Positions 1-12,500 of a stretch of 64,000 nt of DNA are shown piece by piece. Location: NCBI GenBank assembly GCA_958496175.1, contig OY292278.1, positions 25,172,001 to 25,236,000 of the forward strand, written 5' to 3'. Source of the stretch: Sisyra terminalis (Eukaryota; Arthropoda; Insecta; Neuroptera; Sisyridae). Numbering within the stretch: position 1 is the stretch's first letter; each line of letters begins with the position of its first letter. Both the position numbers and the translations under genes were made by a program. The notes under the pieces were generated by a model that was not told the DNA's origin, searched no databases, and was given only the letters and a program-made list of their open reading frames with translations.

Positions 1-101
1 TCGAATAATATGCCATTCGAGATCATAGAGATGCGTGCGGAGTTATAATTGAATGCAGGTCGATAAGGATTAAAATGATCATTTCGATTCAATCGATCCC
101 G

Positions 102-510
102 TTTAGGCTGGTTCTACAATTAGTCGCTAGTCGCTTGTCGTCTGTCGGGCGCATGCGTGTTTACTTTGACAGCATTTGACAGTTGTCGTCATGAACTGTC
201 GTTGACGTGAGTCGTTGTCGTGGACAGAGTTGGCCAATGCTCAACTTGTTCCGACTTACGACAGCATATTATTTTTGTTGTTCTAATTTAAAAAACATAA
301 AAACCATGGATATTCATTGTAAACAACTCCCAAATATGGATCGTTCGCATTTAGGTTGTGTCAAATAATTGTTAATAAATAAATAAATGTCAATAAAAAA
401 TAAATGTCGCTACGCAATTGTAGAATGCACTGCCGTTTATCTCCCGACTGACGACTCACGACTAGCGACTCCCGTCAACGACAAACGACTAATTGTAGAA
501 CCAGCCTTAA
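102..510. mobile_element. TTAA-type MITE with long terminal inverted repeats
   Basis: The ends are inverted copies of each other: GGCTGGTTCTACAATTAGTC at the left and its complement at the right, roughly 24 bp matching almost perfectly. Just inside both ends are clustered GTCG repeats (such as GTCGCTAGTCGC), typical of subterminal transposase-binding repeats. The right end abuts TTAA and the left end TTTA, which fits a TTAA target duplication with one mutation. There is no transposase. The same GTCGCTAGTCGC motif occurs in the elements at 37.5 and 61.8 kb, so these are probably related piggyBac-like non-autonomous elements. Assignment to piggyBac rests only on TTAA. Confidence 0.75.
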
Positions 511-3190
511 CATCATCTTGCGGTGATCATCAGTTTGATTTGCTCGTATATATCTTTGATTTGCATTATTGCGAGTTCTGAAACCTATGTTGGTACATCT
601 AATTGGTGTTTGAAGAATCAAATTCAAATGATTATAGAAAATTAACATTTTTAGTGTTGATGTAATTGGAAATGAAAATGGATGAAAATTAGAAAGGTTC
701 AAAGAACTTAGCGATTTTTTAAAGCTCACGCGTCACTATATTGACATCTAACAATAATTAAAAAAACATGTATGTCGGTTACACGTGACAGAATCAAAAC
801 CTTCAAAATAATGAAAAGAATGTGAAATTTCAGGACTTGGGTAATTTTAAGGTTTAGATATGATAATATTCATATCAAGTAAAACACAGCAGAGTAGTAT
901 TACTAACTCATGTTTATTTTTTTTTACCTTGAAATAAATGATACTTAAAAACAACAATTGAGTACCGATGAGCGTCAGTCAACACAAATAAGCGTTAAAA
1001 TAAGTGCTTGCATTTTACTATCTTCGATTTCCTCAATTTTCCTCGCCAAAGAACAGAAACTTCTATATTTATGTCACTTTTCCAATGCTACCAACACAGG
1101 CGCTGTTGCATTTTTTTTAATTCACTGGAAATTTGTGCTTACGTAGCTGGCGCTGGCAGTTATTTTTAGTGAGGTTTTTTGTCTACTGTACAGTACACTA
1201 TCCATTAAAAATAGATCAGTTGAAACGATTGGAACACTGTTTAATGTTACCTATCTCATTCTCTCTCACGTTAAATCCAATAGATTTACGTGTTTACATC
1301 CTGTTACTGTCGCTTTTTCGTTTCATCAAATTTCAAATCACAACGACGCTAAATAAGTTTTCACTTCAAAAATTCGTTCCTTTTTTTCCTTATTGCATAG
1401 TCCATTCAATTTGAACGTTAATTTAGTTCTCAATTTGTTGAGAAGGGTTTGTTTGTTCATCGATATTAGTCGACCGTAATCACACCTTAATTAATTTAAT
1501 ATTATTTTTTAGTAAATTTGAATAGAGGAATACGTAGTTTACGTGGTTTTGCAGAAACACAGAGTTTGTATCCAATTTTCTGTGCAAAGTTTATTGTTTT
1601 TCTTTCCTTAGAAACCTTCCAGAAAGTATTAAAAAGTTTTTAGAAAAAAAATGAATGGAAATGGTAAAGTTGTTCTCAAGTTATAGCATGACCAAGGAAA
1701 ATAAAGATTTATTTTTATATATAGACTTTGCTTTTCTTCACGGTTTTTCCTGGAAAATTTTTCTGTAAATAATAATTTTTAATGTCAGATGCGATAAAAT
1801 TATTTATTTTGAAGTAAGGATCAATTTGTTAGTACTCAATGTGCATTGGAAATAAATTATCAATTTTTATTGTATTTATGGTTCACTATTTTGGTGATAC
1901 TACATAAAATAAGTATATATGCTGTAATGGTTTTTTTTTGTAGGAGTATTTAAGGTAAATATTTCCATCCTACATTATCTACGTGTAAGTCTATCGGTTT
2001 TAGCAGCGCACACCAGAATAGCGTGCAGATAGCAGATTTTTTTCTACTTGCTTGACACCTATCGTTATATTTTGAACAATTTACACAATATCATTATTTA
2101 TTATGGCCTATATCTTATTCTGACAAATAAACTTTATTATAGTAAAGTTTCATTGAAACTTACATAGTAGTTTTTGCGTAAAACAGTAACAAACATTCCT
2201 ACATTCATACATCCATATAATCACACATCAATACATCCATGCATACAAACGTTGCATGCATCGTAACATACACACACTATACACACTATCACGTTTATAA
2301 CATTAGTAAGTATTAAAATACTGTATATTTCTATGTTTCACATTTTTCATGCTTGCACTATAACAATGAAATTTTTAATTAAGAAAGTAATGAAAATGAA
2401 GAAACTGAGATTAAAGCAGTCGAACAAAAAATATAATAAAAACTAAGAGCTTTTCTTGAATTTCGTCCAAAAAGAAATATGCATTTTATCTTTGCTTCGC
2501 TGTTTCATTTTACATTCTATATTTATATAAAGCAAATTTAAGTGGAATTTCTAAATCTTGATTTTCAAAAGGTATAATTATTTCGTAAAATATACAATGC
2601 TAAGCATTCACAAACTATAGGTTCATACTCTTTGAAAAAGAAAATATAAAAAAATCAAATGTAAATTTCGATAATTATCAACTATTACCAACATTTCGTA
2701 AAGTAAATTTAAAATACTGGCAATAATTTTGAAAGTTCACCAAAGGCTCACAATACTCCTAGTAAGTTATTCTATTGTTAACATATATCGTATATAATAT
2801 GTAAATTATAGAATAACATAATTGCAAAGAAGAAACTTTGAAATTAGAATCATTTGATTTAAAACGATAAAAAAACTTCGGTTGTAAATTTTTGATGTTC
2901 GCAAATAAAGAATTTATTTCCCAGTTACACTAAAAAAAGTTTTAAAGCTTAATATATTTTGGTTCAAAATTTTTTTAAAAAATATCCGCTCACTTACAAA
3001 AAAATATTCTCAGAAATTAAAATTATATTTTTATTTAAGAAGTTAATTCAATCAAGTCAAAATGAACAAAAGATAAAAGTTTTCTTCAAAAGTATTTTTT
3101 ACAATTGGGGAGTTTTTCAACAACAAAATACAGTTTATTATAACAGAGGTATCCTTTTTTGTTTATATTGTTCATACTACTGAGTAAGGT
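511..3190. other. AT-rich stretch without recognised gene
   Basis: Only short chance reading frames are present. Positions 2190-2300 form a degenerate CATA/CATC-rich low-complexity tract. Positions 2766-2819 can fold into an AT-rich hairpin with arms containing GTTATTCTAT and ATAGAATAAC. Confidence 0.6.
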
Positions 3191-3200
3191 AATATAAATG

Positions 3201-3391
3201 CAAGGTTTTTAAATTACATAAATTGTCTTATTAAAAAAAGAAAATGACGTCATCCGAAGTCTTAGAATTGGAATCAGTCTTTAGAAATTTTGTTATATTG
3301 TTAACAATGCTACTAAAAATCATGACTTTGAATTCCTTCTGAATACGTCACTTCGATAGCTTTGAAGCCACGCGCGTATTTTACAACCTTA
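3201..3391. mobile_element. MITE family B, copy 1
   Basis: Terminal inverted repeats CAAGGTTTTTAAATTACA and GTATTTTACAACCTTA match the ends of the cleaner copy at 33.86 kb. The interior shares TGACGTCAT-like and GAATCAGTCT segments with that copy but has an extra AT-rich stretch around 3290-3330. Flanking 9-mers (ATATAAATG and ATATAAAAT) agree at the first seven positions, consistent with a decayed 9-bp target duplication. Confidence 0.65.
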
Positions 3392-3402
3392 ATATAAAAT
3401 AT

Positions 3403-3592
3403 AGTATTCCAATCTTGCAATGCATGATGAGGAATGTATCAAAATGTGGTGCACAAGTGCGTCAAGAATACTAATTCACTGAAACTATGTACTTTTAGGC
3501 TAACTAACAGATAAAATTAGTACTCTAGACACAGTTGTGATGGCGCCATATCTTGACACATGTCCCATTATGCATTACAGGATTGGAATACT
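3403..3592. mobile_element. Inverted-repeat element, about 190 bp
   Basis: The left end AGTATTCCAATCTTGCAATG and the complement of the right end, AGTATTCCAATCCTGTAATG, match with two differences, and similarity continues inward through GACATGTGTCAAGATATGG-type sequence. There is no coding potential. It lies directly between MITE B copy 1 and the palindrome beginning at 3632. Target duplication is unclear. Confidence 0.6.
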
Positions 3593-3631
3593 TTCTTATA
3601 TATTACCTAAGTACTGAGTAAGTAACTTCTT

Positions 3632-3990
3632 TGTAAGAGATTTATAATACACTGTTATCCCTATGAGTGAGAGAATCCTTATTCATAAAGTTAAGTGGCT
3701 CAAGTGTACTTCAGCACACCCACAATCTGGCAACGTTGCATTTTCGACTTTGTTTTAATTTATTTTAATTTGCGATATTTTTGTTAATTTAATTCTAATA
3801 TGGTATAACTCTCTCTGTTGTGGCTAAATTTTCATTATGGACCGATTTAATCGCGAATTAAATTAAAAACAAAGTCGAAAATGCAACATTGCCAGATTGT
3901 GGGTGTGCTAAAGTACACATGAGCCACTTAACCTTATGAATTAGGATTCTCTCACTCATAGGGATAACAGTGTATTATGAATCTCTTACA
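3632..3990. repeat. Large palindrome with MITE-like core
   Basis: An imperfect palindrome of about 360 bp. The outer arms pair TGTAAGAGATTTATAATACA with its near complement at the far side and include the sequence around CTATGAGTGAGAGAATCC. The core (about 3708-3913) starts CAGCACACCCACAATCTGGC and ends with the complement. The same core, with different outer arms, occurs at 40.9 kb. A partial version of the core (TTGGCAACGTTGCATTTT) occurs at 44.08-44.27 kb and a half core at 25.75 kb. Confidence 0.8.
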
Positions 3991-5690
3991 ATCTATAGAG
4001 CGTAGACTCATCTACTCATCTATAGGTTAAGAAATTCTTTGAAAAATATGGCAGAATGAGTTTTGTACTCTAGACTCCTGTATAACTTAAATTAAAAAAA
4101 GGATAAATTTTACTTAATATTTTGTTTTTAATTTGGGATTTTTTTATATTGAATAGTATTTTACAAAGAATAATTTTTAATGCATCAAACAGCACCCGTT
4201 TCCACCCTGAATCTCATTCCCTTGGAATGATGTTTAAGCTTCATATTTAACAATTTTTATGATTTTAAAATGTAACAGATGTTGTTACTATATATTTTCT
4301 CCATAACCTCATACACAATACTCTGTATGTTACGTTCTAATGAATAATTTTCATTGAAAAATATAACAACGAAAAATCACACAATACCGAATGTAAACAA
4401 TGAAATATTTTTACAAGATTACGCTTTTATGCCTGACGCCTCCATTATTTTCATTTATTCATTATATTTATTGCAAAACAAAACAAAAAACTGATAAGAT
4501 ACAAATGATATTGCCACTCTTAATTTATGAGAATAGGTTTGGTTTCCATTAAAATGAAATTAATTGAGCAGCTTTTATACAAAATACATCAATCGTTATA
4601 TATTGAGAAGAATAGATGAAGTCAATTAATTTAATTTATATTAGAAATTATAAAAAAAATCTTTAAAATAGTTTTATTTTGAGCTCCAGCTAAAACAAAG
4701 CTTAAGCTTTTTTTCAATAACGTCATTATGAAAACGAATCGTATAACTTTTTTCCGAAAATTACATGCAAATATATTCATCCCATTGAGATTCTGATAAG
4801 ACGGTCGCTTTGAAGCTTATCGTCTGAACAAACGTGCCAAAAAGAAGCTTTTTTCATTTAAATCGGAGTTCGACAAAAATGGGAAAACACTATTGATATC
4901 TTGATACACTTAAGCCAATCGGTAATAATCGTAAAAATACTTAGCTAAATTATAATCATAATCATTCATCGATGATCAAATCGAAAAGCTTTAAGCTCGA
5001 TTTATATCAATGGTTTTTGAATGTGTAAAGCTTGTCGGAGATTTGTTATTATTGGAATAGTTAAATTTATTTTCGTTATATTTTGAATTTTTCTCAAAGT
5101 TACTTACACATAAAGTGTCTGCTGTCTTATCTTTATAAACAGCTTTTCGGAATAGGGGCGAGATTTGACCATAAATTTTTTTAAACGTCATCGTTGTCGT
5201 TCAGAATATAAATTCCTTGTTGTGACATATCAAGATTTATGAAATCGAAATAACGTTGACAATCTATATGATATTATTTTTGCTTCGCGTTCGGGATTTA
5301 TTTCAGATTTTTGTGAAGAAAAACGAAAATCGCGCCAATCTATTATTCTTACCCTCGCTCTTACTCATTCGCTTTTATATTTTTTTTATTTTTCTGGGAA
5401 ACTGGATTTTATTGCATACAATTATCTCCTGAAAAATTGTATGTTTTATGTTTGAGAGCAAATTTTCCATTGGTTTCATATGAATACCATTTATTAATTC
5501 CAGTTTTCATGGCTTAATTTCTTTATACAATTTTTTTTTTTATGAAGTTTACAGAGTTATTTGCAAATCATTAAAATTTAATGAATTTAAAAAAAACGTA
5601 ATTGAGTGAGTTAAGTATAATATAATTTTTTTGAATAGCTAATTGATAATAATGAAATATTTAGATAGGGAAAAATTCACTTGTGAACGT
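3991..5690. other. AT-rich stretch without recognised gene
   Basis: No similarity to the repeat families in this window and no sustained reading frame was recognised. It contains mostly A/T runs and short isolated GC-richer patches such as 5310-5360. Confidence 0.5.
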
Positions 5691-5699
5691 GTTTTTCAG

Positions 5700-5757
5700 T
5701 GTTTCTGGGAGATCAACATCCGCGCCAGCAATTTCACCATGTTCGTAGATATTTCAG
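5700..5757 (+). CDS. Candidate internal exon (58 nt), host gene unknown
   Basis: This 58-nt segment is clearly GC-richer than its surroundings. It is preceded by a pyrimidine tract ending GTGTTTTTCAG and followed by CAG/GTAATTTT, a good acceptor and donor on the + strand. Two frames are open: one reads CFWEINIRASNFTMFVDIS, the other FLGDQHPRQQFHHVRRYF. The second leaves two bases at its end and is phase-compatible with the open frame of the candidate exon at 59638. I do not recognise the protein. Chance occurrence is possible because the exon is short and no flanking exon is seen within several kilobases. Confidence 0.35.
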
Positions 5758-5833
5758 GTAATTTTATTATAACATAGATTACTTTAAATGTGCTTGGTAC
5801 AGTTATGAAATTTAAATGTCCATCAAGTAAGCA

Positions 5834-6110
5834 TAAAGGTGCATTTTTATGCAGTCGCCAGTCGCTGGTTTTTAGCGAAAAATGTGGTCACGTGACTAAA
5901 ATGTAAAATGTACACCGATTGAAAAAATTAGGGATAAATCTAAATTTTGTTTATTTTTTTTGCCAGATTCTACCAATTTTACCAGACATTTCATATTTAC
6001 CTGACATAATTTTCTCTATTAATATATTTCCACAAAGAGTTCATAGTTCGTAGATTTATTATTCACTAGTTGATGTCCGCAACTTCTTCTGCGTTATGTA
6101 GGTGTTGGTT
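5834..6110 (+). mobile_element. TTAA-type MITE, left half (family C)
   Basis: Starts GGTGCATTTTTATGCAGTCG and continues with GCGAAAAATGTGGTCACGTG, matching the left half of the full copy at 61.79-62.22 kb through the shared AAAGAGTTCATA segment. The matching right terminus is not found nearby, so this copy is truncated or highly decayed. Confidence 0.7.
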
Positions 6111-7005
6111 ATATTTTCTTTTTAGATTCTCTATTAGTAGTGGTATAGTGAAATTTTATTTTTCTTATTTCTTTTACAAAAATCATAATCATACTTACAA
6201 ACACTACTTTGTCGATTTTAAAAAACACATTTAATAAACTATTACTTAGAATAAAATAGTTGCATGTAATGATCAATTAATTTTCAAAATATATTATAAA
6301 TATCTAAAAAGAATATGGTCTATTGCGTATAACTACGGTAGGTATACCTGCCGTGAACCAAATAGTCCGTAAATCAATCAACATCTATACATAAGTAAAA
6401 AATATCGGCAAGTTCAATAAAGTCGGTCTTAAGTTGAGTTGTAACTTAAAACAGTCAAAAGTTTCAAAAACAGTCGCGTTGAAATATCAGAAATTAAGGG
6501 TCTAGATTTTTGAAAATTAGTAGAAATCCCATCTCACTGCTTGCAATGAACCTTTTTCCCAAAACTATTACCCTCCTGCAATGTACAACACTACCGCGAA
6601 GTCGAAATTTGTACAACTGCACGAAATCCAGTTCCTCCACAATCAAGTATGTTGTAACCATTGTGTAACTATACACTTATTATTAAAATATCTGAATTTG
6701 AACTATACAATTAAACCATATTAAATAGTCTCCTGTTTACCATACCCGATTTGACGTATGCCTTTTGCTCTAGGAGAGCATTTGGATTTTCTTTTATTAT
6801 AATGATTTACCATATATTTAACATTCACCCCCCCCTTTAAAATTGTCATTCTTTATTTACCGATAGGAGACACTAACTTCAAATCATAAAAATACCGGTA
6901 TTTTCTCTTAGTTCGCCGAATTTTAGAGGGTACTCCCGCACTAATGTATTTATTTGTGAATACGTATTTCGAAATTCCAGGCTTACAATATAGTTTACAA
7001 GGTTT

Positions 7006-7068
7006 ACAAAACTCTAGAGTCACCAAAGATTTTAATAGTTATAAGGTGACGGCAAATAGCGATTAAAG
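7006..7068 (+). mobile_element. SINE 3' fragment
   Basis: The segment CTAGAGTCACCAAAGATTTT followed by TATAAGGTGACGGCAAATAG corresponds to the 3' body of the SINE at 7.9 kb (GAGTCGCTAAGAACCATGAT ... TATAAAGCGA). The tRNA-like head is missing. Confidence 0.5.
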
Positions 7069-7883
7069 AAAAATATTTTAAATTGATATAAATTAACATT
7101 TTCTACTAATTTTGAATGTTAATTATCAAAAAGGAACATTTTTCGGAATCAACACTTTAATTAAAAAGAAATAAATGAAAACATCCTTTTTGCTTTTAGA
7201 ATTTTTGTCCTTTTGTTTCCTTTTGTATTGATATACGAGGAAAACATTTTTGTGTTATACATATAATTGCTTGATTGTTCAGTTAAAAAATATGAATAAA
7301 ATATTGCTTTTCCTGTGATGTAGTATTAATAAAAGCAAACATACAATACGATGAAAAATGAATGGTAGATTTTACTCGGGGTACCACAGCAGTTGGAATT
7401 TGTAAAATATATACAGTACTACTCTCTGGATACTTATACTTTTTTTAGAGTTACACAAATAGATATTTATTTATATTTTAAAAATTGTAATTTACTTTGA
7501 AAAATTTTTGCCCTTTTTTTAATTTATAAAAAAACAAAAATTTTTAAACAAAGTCTAAGATAAATAAAGTTGGCTGAAGGAAATACTTGAAGCAATCAAA
7601 TTGTTTAAATTTATCGTATTAATATTTCTATAATTAATATATTTAATATATATTAATATATTGTACGGTTTTTTATATTATTCTTCTTTATTTTTGTCTT
7701 TCTTGTTTGTCTCTAGTATTTCAATTGCTAATGTATTTTTGGAGATATTATATAAAAATTTGCCATCAAATTCATATAAAAGTTAAGTGAAAATTTGCTC
7801 TTTGATTATGCTTAATGTGTTTCTAGGTCAAAAACTTTGCAAGTTCAAAATTTGGAAATAGAAAAAGCGTAAAAAGCTTAATA

Positions 7884-8050
7884 GGGGGCGAGTGGACCAA
7901 GTGGCCACTTCAAAACTGGTAGGTGTTGGGTTTAAATCTCAAATCTAGCACATTTTCGATATTTCTCAACTATCGGATTTTTATTAACGTTAGAGTCGCT
8001 AAGAACCATGATTGTTATAAAGCGATAAGTAATTAGCAATAAAAAAATTA
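7884..8050 (+). mobile_element. tRNA-derived SINE, full copy
   Basis: The 5' part looks like a tRNA: an A-box-like segment TGGACCAAGTGG (about 7893-7904) and a B-box-like GGGTTTAAATC (7928-7938) at normal spacing. A unique body follows, containing TTATTAACGTTAGAGTCGCT, then an A-rich tail near 8039-8050. The same layout recurs in inverse orientation at 9.4, 19.7 and 53.8 kb, so this is a dispersed family rather than a tRNA gene. The head resembles a Leu/Ser-type tRNA (GGCGAGTGG-like start), which is an inference. It would be transcribed by RNA polymerase III and mobilised by a LINE. Confidence 0.75.
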
Positions 8051-8059
8051 ATATATATG

Positions 8060-9370
8060 AAATTAAAATCTATAGTATCAAATATTACTAAACTTAGTAC
8101 TTGGTAGAAGTTAAATAGTATGTAGTAATTTTAAATTTAAGTATTGCTATATTTCAGTATTTTTTGAGCACTTTTAAATACTTCACAACCATTTTTTCTG
8201 AAAATTGGATCATATACTATTTCTTATTATTTTTCTACTTATTTTGTTCAGTTAAAAAGTAAAACAATTTGAATATATATATCATGTAATAATATGATAT
8301 CGGTACAAACAAAATTGTTAATATATATGTGGCATATTTTCATATTTTTTTTTTGAAAATATGATTTTTTTTTCAGTAAGTAACATATTTATATACTTCT
8401 CCGTACAATCTAATGAAAATAAATATTCAAGATTTTAATTTCAAACAAAATAATACCAGAAGTTCATTAGTTTTAATGAATGGAAATATTTATGAAATTA
8501 CTATCATTGTTGGTAGACGTGATGCGAATATATACCTGGTACTTACACATGTTTGGGGTCGAAACCCCTATCATAACATTGTTCAAATCATCCCAACTAG
8601 TTTAACCTTTGACATGTAATTCAAAACCTTGAAATTCGATAGCCAAAGTTTGATGATAAGTTGGTAATTGATACGAAAATCTTTGAATTCTTTCAAGAAA
8701 ATTGACTTAAATAAATGAAAAAAAATCAATTGATGATTTTTAAAAATCTGAACTTTGATTTGTTATAAAATCTTTTATGATTTTTAAGTTAATTTATTAA
8801 AGCTATTCACTATGTGTAAAGTAAATGGAGGAAAAACACAAAGCTTGCAGCGCATACCGTGGTAGAAAACGGTACTAATTTCGAGTAGATTACCAATATT
8901 GGGTCGACATTTCTTATAAATTAATTTTTGTGAATAAAATTGTTGTGTCGTGAACTTCGAAATCAACGAACAACTAATGGTTCGTTTGAAAATTAGTATC
9001 CCGCGGTCCGGAAATTGAAACATATAATTAAATAAAAAGCTGCTGTGACAGGAAAATTGGGATTCAAATTTATTTTTGTAAAAAGTTAAGTGATATTATT
9101 TCTTTATTTAATTATTTCATTGTTGATGGACTGCAATTGGATCTGATAACTTGCATTGTCATAATTTGCAGTTAAAATTTAATAGGAGGCACAAAATCAG
9201 ATGTAAATGCAAGTCGTAATTACTTTCCTATGGTATTGCCTAAAATCGAAAGAATAAATTAAATTATTCCAAGTCTTAAATGAATCTAACCAAACTAAAC
9301 CTGTAATTTTAAACTTAAACTGTAATCTATAAACGAACCCAGGCGCATGTGTTCTATATTTATTTTTTCA
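8060..9370. other. AT-rich stretch without recognised gene
   Basis: There is a 68-codon frame at 8413-8619 with no recognisable motif. The segment 8515-8575 contains GGGGTCGAAACCCC, which resembles a B box, but no body or second copy was found. Nothing else is supported. Confidence 0.5.
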
Positions 9371-9377
9371 ATTGTTA

Positions 9378-9429
9378 TTTATCGTCGCTTTATAATTACT
9401 AAGGTCCTTACTGACTCTGGGATTAAGAA

Positions 9430-9468
<39 letters not shown>

Positions 9469-9572
9469 TATCCATAATTGGGTAATATTGAAAATTTGCT
9501 CGATATGAGGATCGAACCCAACAACTATCGGTTTTGGAGCGGTCCCTTTGCCTACTCGGCCAGTAATATATA
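9378..9572 (-). mobile_element. tRNA-derived SINE with internal (TA)n
   Basis: Reverse-strand copy of the SINE family. Read on the minus strand it has GGCCGAGTAGGC at the tRNA-like head, CCGCTCCAAAACCGATAG in the anticodon-side region, a B box GGGTTCGATCC (plus-strand 9509-9519) and then the family body ending near CAGTAAGGACCTTAG. A (TA)n microsatellite (9430-9471) has expanded inside the body. The B box is better preserved than in the 7.9-kb copy. Confidence 0.75.
9430..9471. repeat. (TA)n microsatellite
   Basis: Nearly pure alternating TA over about 42 bp with one G interruption, lying within the reverse-strand SINE. Confidence 0.9.
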
Positions 9573-9574
9573 GT

Positions 9575-12500
9575 TATTTTTTAAAAGGAAAAACCTTTTA
9601 ATTATTTAAGTTTAAATTTTTGTAAGTTTAATGAATATTATTTTAACACTTGGATATCATTGTTTGGCGTATCTGAAATAGCTACGATCCCCAAATGACG
9701 CTTCTGTCACGTACATAGCGCATAACTATGCGAATGACTATTTTTTTTCAAGCGGAAAATTTAATTCTCCTAGTAGGTACTTGAATTTCTTCTTTCCAAG
9801 TTACTTATCATCTGTGACATCTTTGAGTGCCAAACAAAAAAATCCAATTTTAGCAATTTCCAATTTCCCAATTTCCAACGTTAGTATTAAAATATTTATT
9901 AAAAAGTTCGTTAAAAAAAACCGTGAATTGATTTTTCTGTAAAACTGTCGAATTCTGAAGGTGATTTATTATGAAAACGACAGTTACTCTCAAATGTACT
10001 GAACACATTTTTCCGAAAATAATCCACAAACATGAGATAAAATCGGTCAGAAAAGAGCAAAATATCATACAAACTTTTAATGCATAAAAATGCTATTTTA
10101 AACAGGATGATACTTCACTATTCTGATTCTTCATCTTCCTTTTTCTTTGGTATTTCTTCTATATCTTCTATGACGTAAATCACGTACATTTCGGAATAAT
10201 ATTTTTTCAGATAATTACTTTCTTGTTCCTATCCATTTTCAATATTCTTTATTGCAGTTTAAACTATGTGGTTCCAAACGATAACTATTATTTAGTGTAT
10301 GAATAATTTATTTAATATATTTTAATCTCTACTGCTCTAAAACCTTTTTTGACAAGCTTCTAATGACACACTAAATGTTTTGTTGCAATTAAATGCAGTA
10401 TTACTCAATTTTGTTAGATCTTAAAGGGTCGAATAATCAATTTTTTAAGCAATTCCCAAACGTTCATACAGAAATAGATGTTGAATTCAATACTAAAAAT
10501 AAAAATCGCCAAAAAAATTGCCAAAACCATTGTTGATTTTTTTCGAAATTTTCTAATTTCTAAATGTCGCTTTTCACAAGGGAAATCGAAAAGATAGTTT
10601 CTCCCGAATGTGCTGCAAAAATTTTCTGAAAATAATCCACAAACATGAACTTCTTGTTGTTGTTCTTCTTCCTTTTTTCTGTGGTGTATCCTTTTTATCT
10701 TCTAACTAAGACATAAATCACTTTTAGAAATGAATGCTTTAAAAATATATGAAGGACAAAAAAGAATATTTTTTTTTTGTATATTATATTAAAAAAAACA
10801 ATAAGGATGAATGGCAAATATTAATGTTGGAACGACAGTTTGTTCTTTTCAATTGTTTTATAAAATTATTTTTGTTTGATTGATTATAAAATATTTTGAA
10901 CTTATTATTTAACATCCTTATTTATTCTCGTACGAAAATAGTCGCCGATGTATTCACATCGTTTTTTTAACTGTTCGGTACATTAAATGCATTCAATGCA
11001 AATAAAACGACACAGTTCTTCCGTTTTCTCATAAATAACGAGATTTATTTTCCCATTTTCAAAATATTTATTTCCCCATTACGTTATTGATTAGATGTCT
11101 TAAGGATTTGAGAGCTTCATAAAAAATGTAATTTTTTATTTTATTGTCTTCCGCTTATTTATTTATTGGAAGTTACAGAACAAATAAAAATTTTACGATT
11201 TTTTTTCTGATCTTAATCAACTTCGATTTTTCATTCAACCCCATTCTGATATACGACTATTTGTCCAGAATAAACAACATATAATTTTTAAATCTTTTTG
11301 TTTCAAATTTTATAGCTGATAAATAATTTGTTTAGTCGTTATTTATAGCTCGATAATTCCGATTTTGCTTTAGACAAGTTTAAATTTGTATTTTATTAAT
11401 AAAAGGTAGGCATTTTTTTTTTTAGTTTTTAGTTGTAGCCAATTTGACAAAAGTACAAAAAAAAAAGAAATTTGTGAAAAATTACGTCATATAGCGTACT
11501 ATGAGGCGATTAAATTGGTCGATTCTTTAAAACTGTATACAGTTTAAGAAAAAATCGGAAATCTCAACAAAAATTTTAAAGAAAATAAGAAGAAATAAAA
11601 AATATTGCTTAACAAATCAAAATATTGTTGATTTGAAGCTCATTAGTTATGAAAATAGAACTTTTAATATGATTAAACCATAAATAAGACATTAAATCAG
11701 CATATTTTAAAGACAATTATAACTTAAAAATAAAAATTAAATTAATAATTTAGCGTTATCGAAAATAATGGAGACCTGATAACGTTGTCGAATTTATAGG
11801 TTGGCGGCGTTGGCAACTTTAGCATGTCTCTCTCACATGATGTGAGTGAGCATCCGCGACAAGTTCAACATTTTGAAAATAAATAATTTGACAAATTTCA
11901 TCCATTTCCGCTTTATGCTGTATACTCATGAGTGTGACATAGATAAATTATACGTTTCATTTTTATATAACCAAATGTACTATCACAGCCTGTATTATAC
12001 ACAAGACAGTACATCTCAGCTGACGACAGTCTTGCCGCGCTTTCTTATACATTTATTAATTTATCAAGTAAAAACCACATTTTCGGTCTGTTTATAATTA
12101 GTTTCTTTAAAAAACGTATAGGGAATTCAGATAAACGTATGCAAAATTAGTTTCCTAAAGTTTTATATATTTCGATAGTTATGCCTAGTAGAATTTTTTT
12201 GCTAATAAAAATAAATTTAGTCTGTTCGATCACCGAATCTTTAAAAGATTACGTGTAAAATCATAATATTTTTAAATGGCAATAACTTTTTAACGACTTA
12301 GTGAATTGTTTTAAAATTTTCACAGATGCTTTAAATTATTTAAATTATTTAATTATTAAATTATTTTAACAAATTAATGCCTTATGTATGTTAAAAGTTG
12401 AAGTATTTAGAAAGTAATAAATTGTATCTTTTTTTCTTTTTTTTCATGTTAAAATATTCAAAATTTGCATGAAACTAGAAATTTGAAACCATCCCAAACT

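Noticed and set aside
3955..3978. TAGGGATAACAG, the first 12 bases of the I-SceI homing endonuclease site
   Set aside because: The remaining bases do not match the 18-bp site and the sequence lies in a palindrome arm; coincidence.
8515..8580. B-box-like GGGGTCGAAACCCC suggesting a tRNA or SINE
   Set aside because: No cloverleaf can be formed with the upstream sequence, no A box at normal spacing, and no match to the SINE body.
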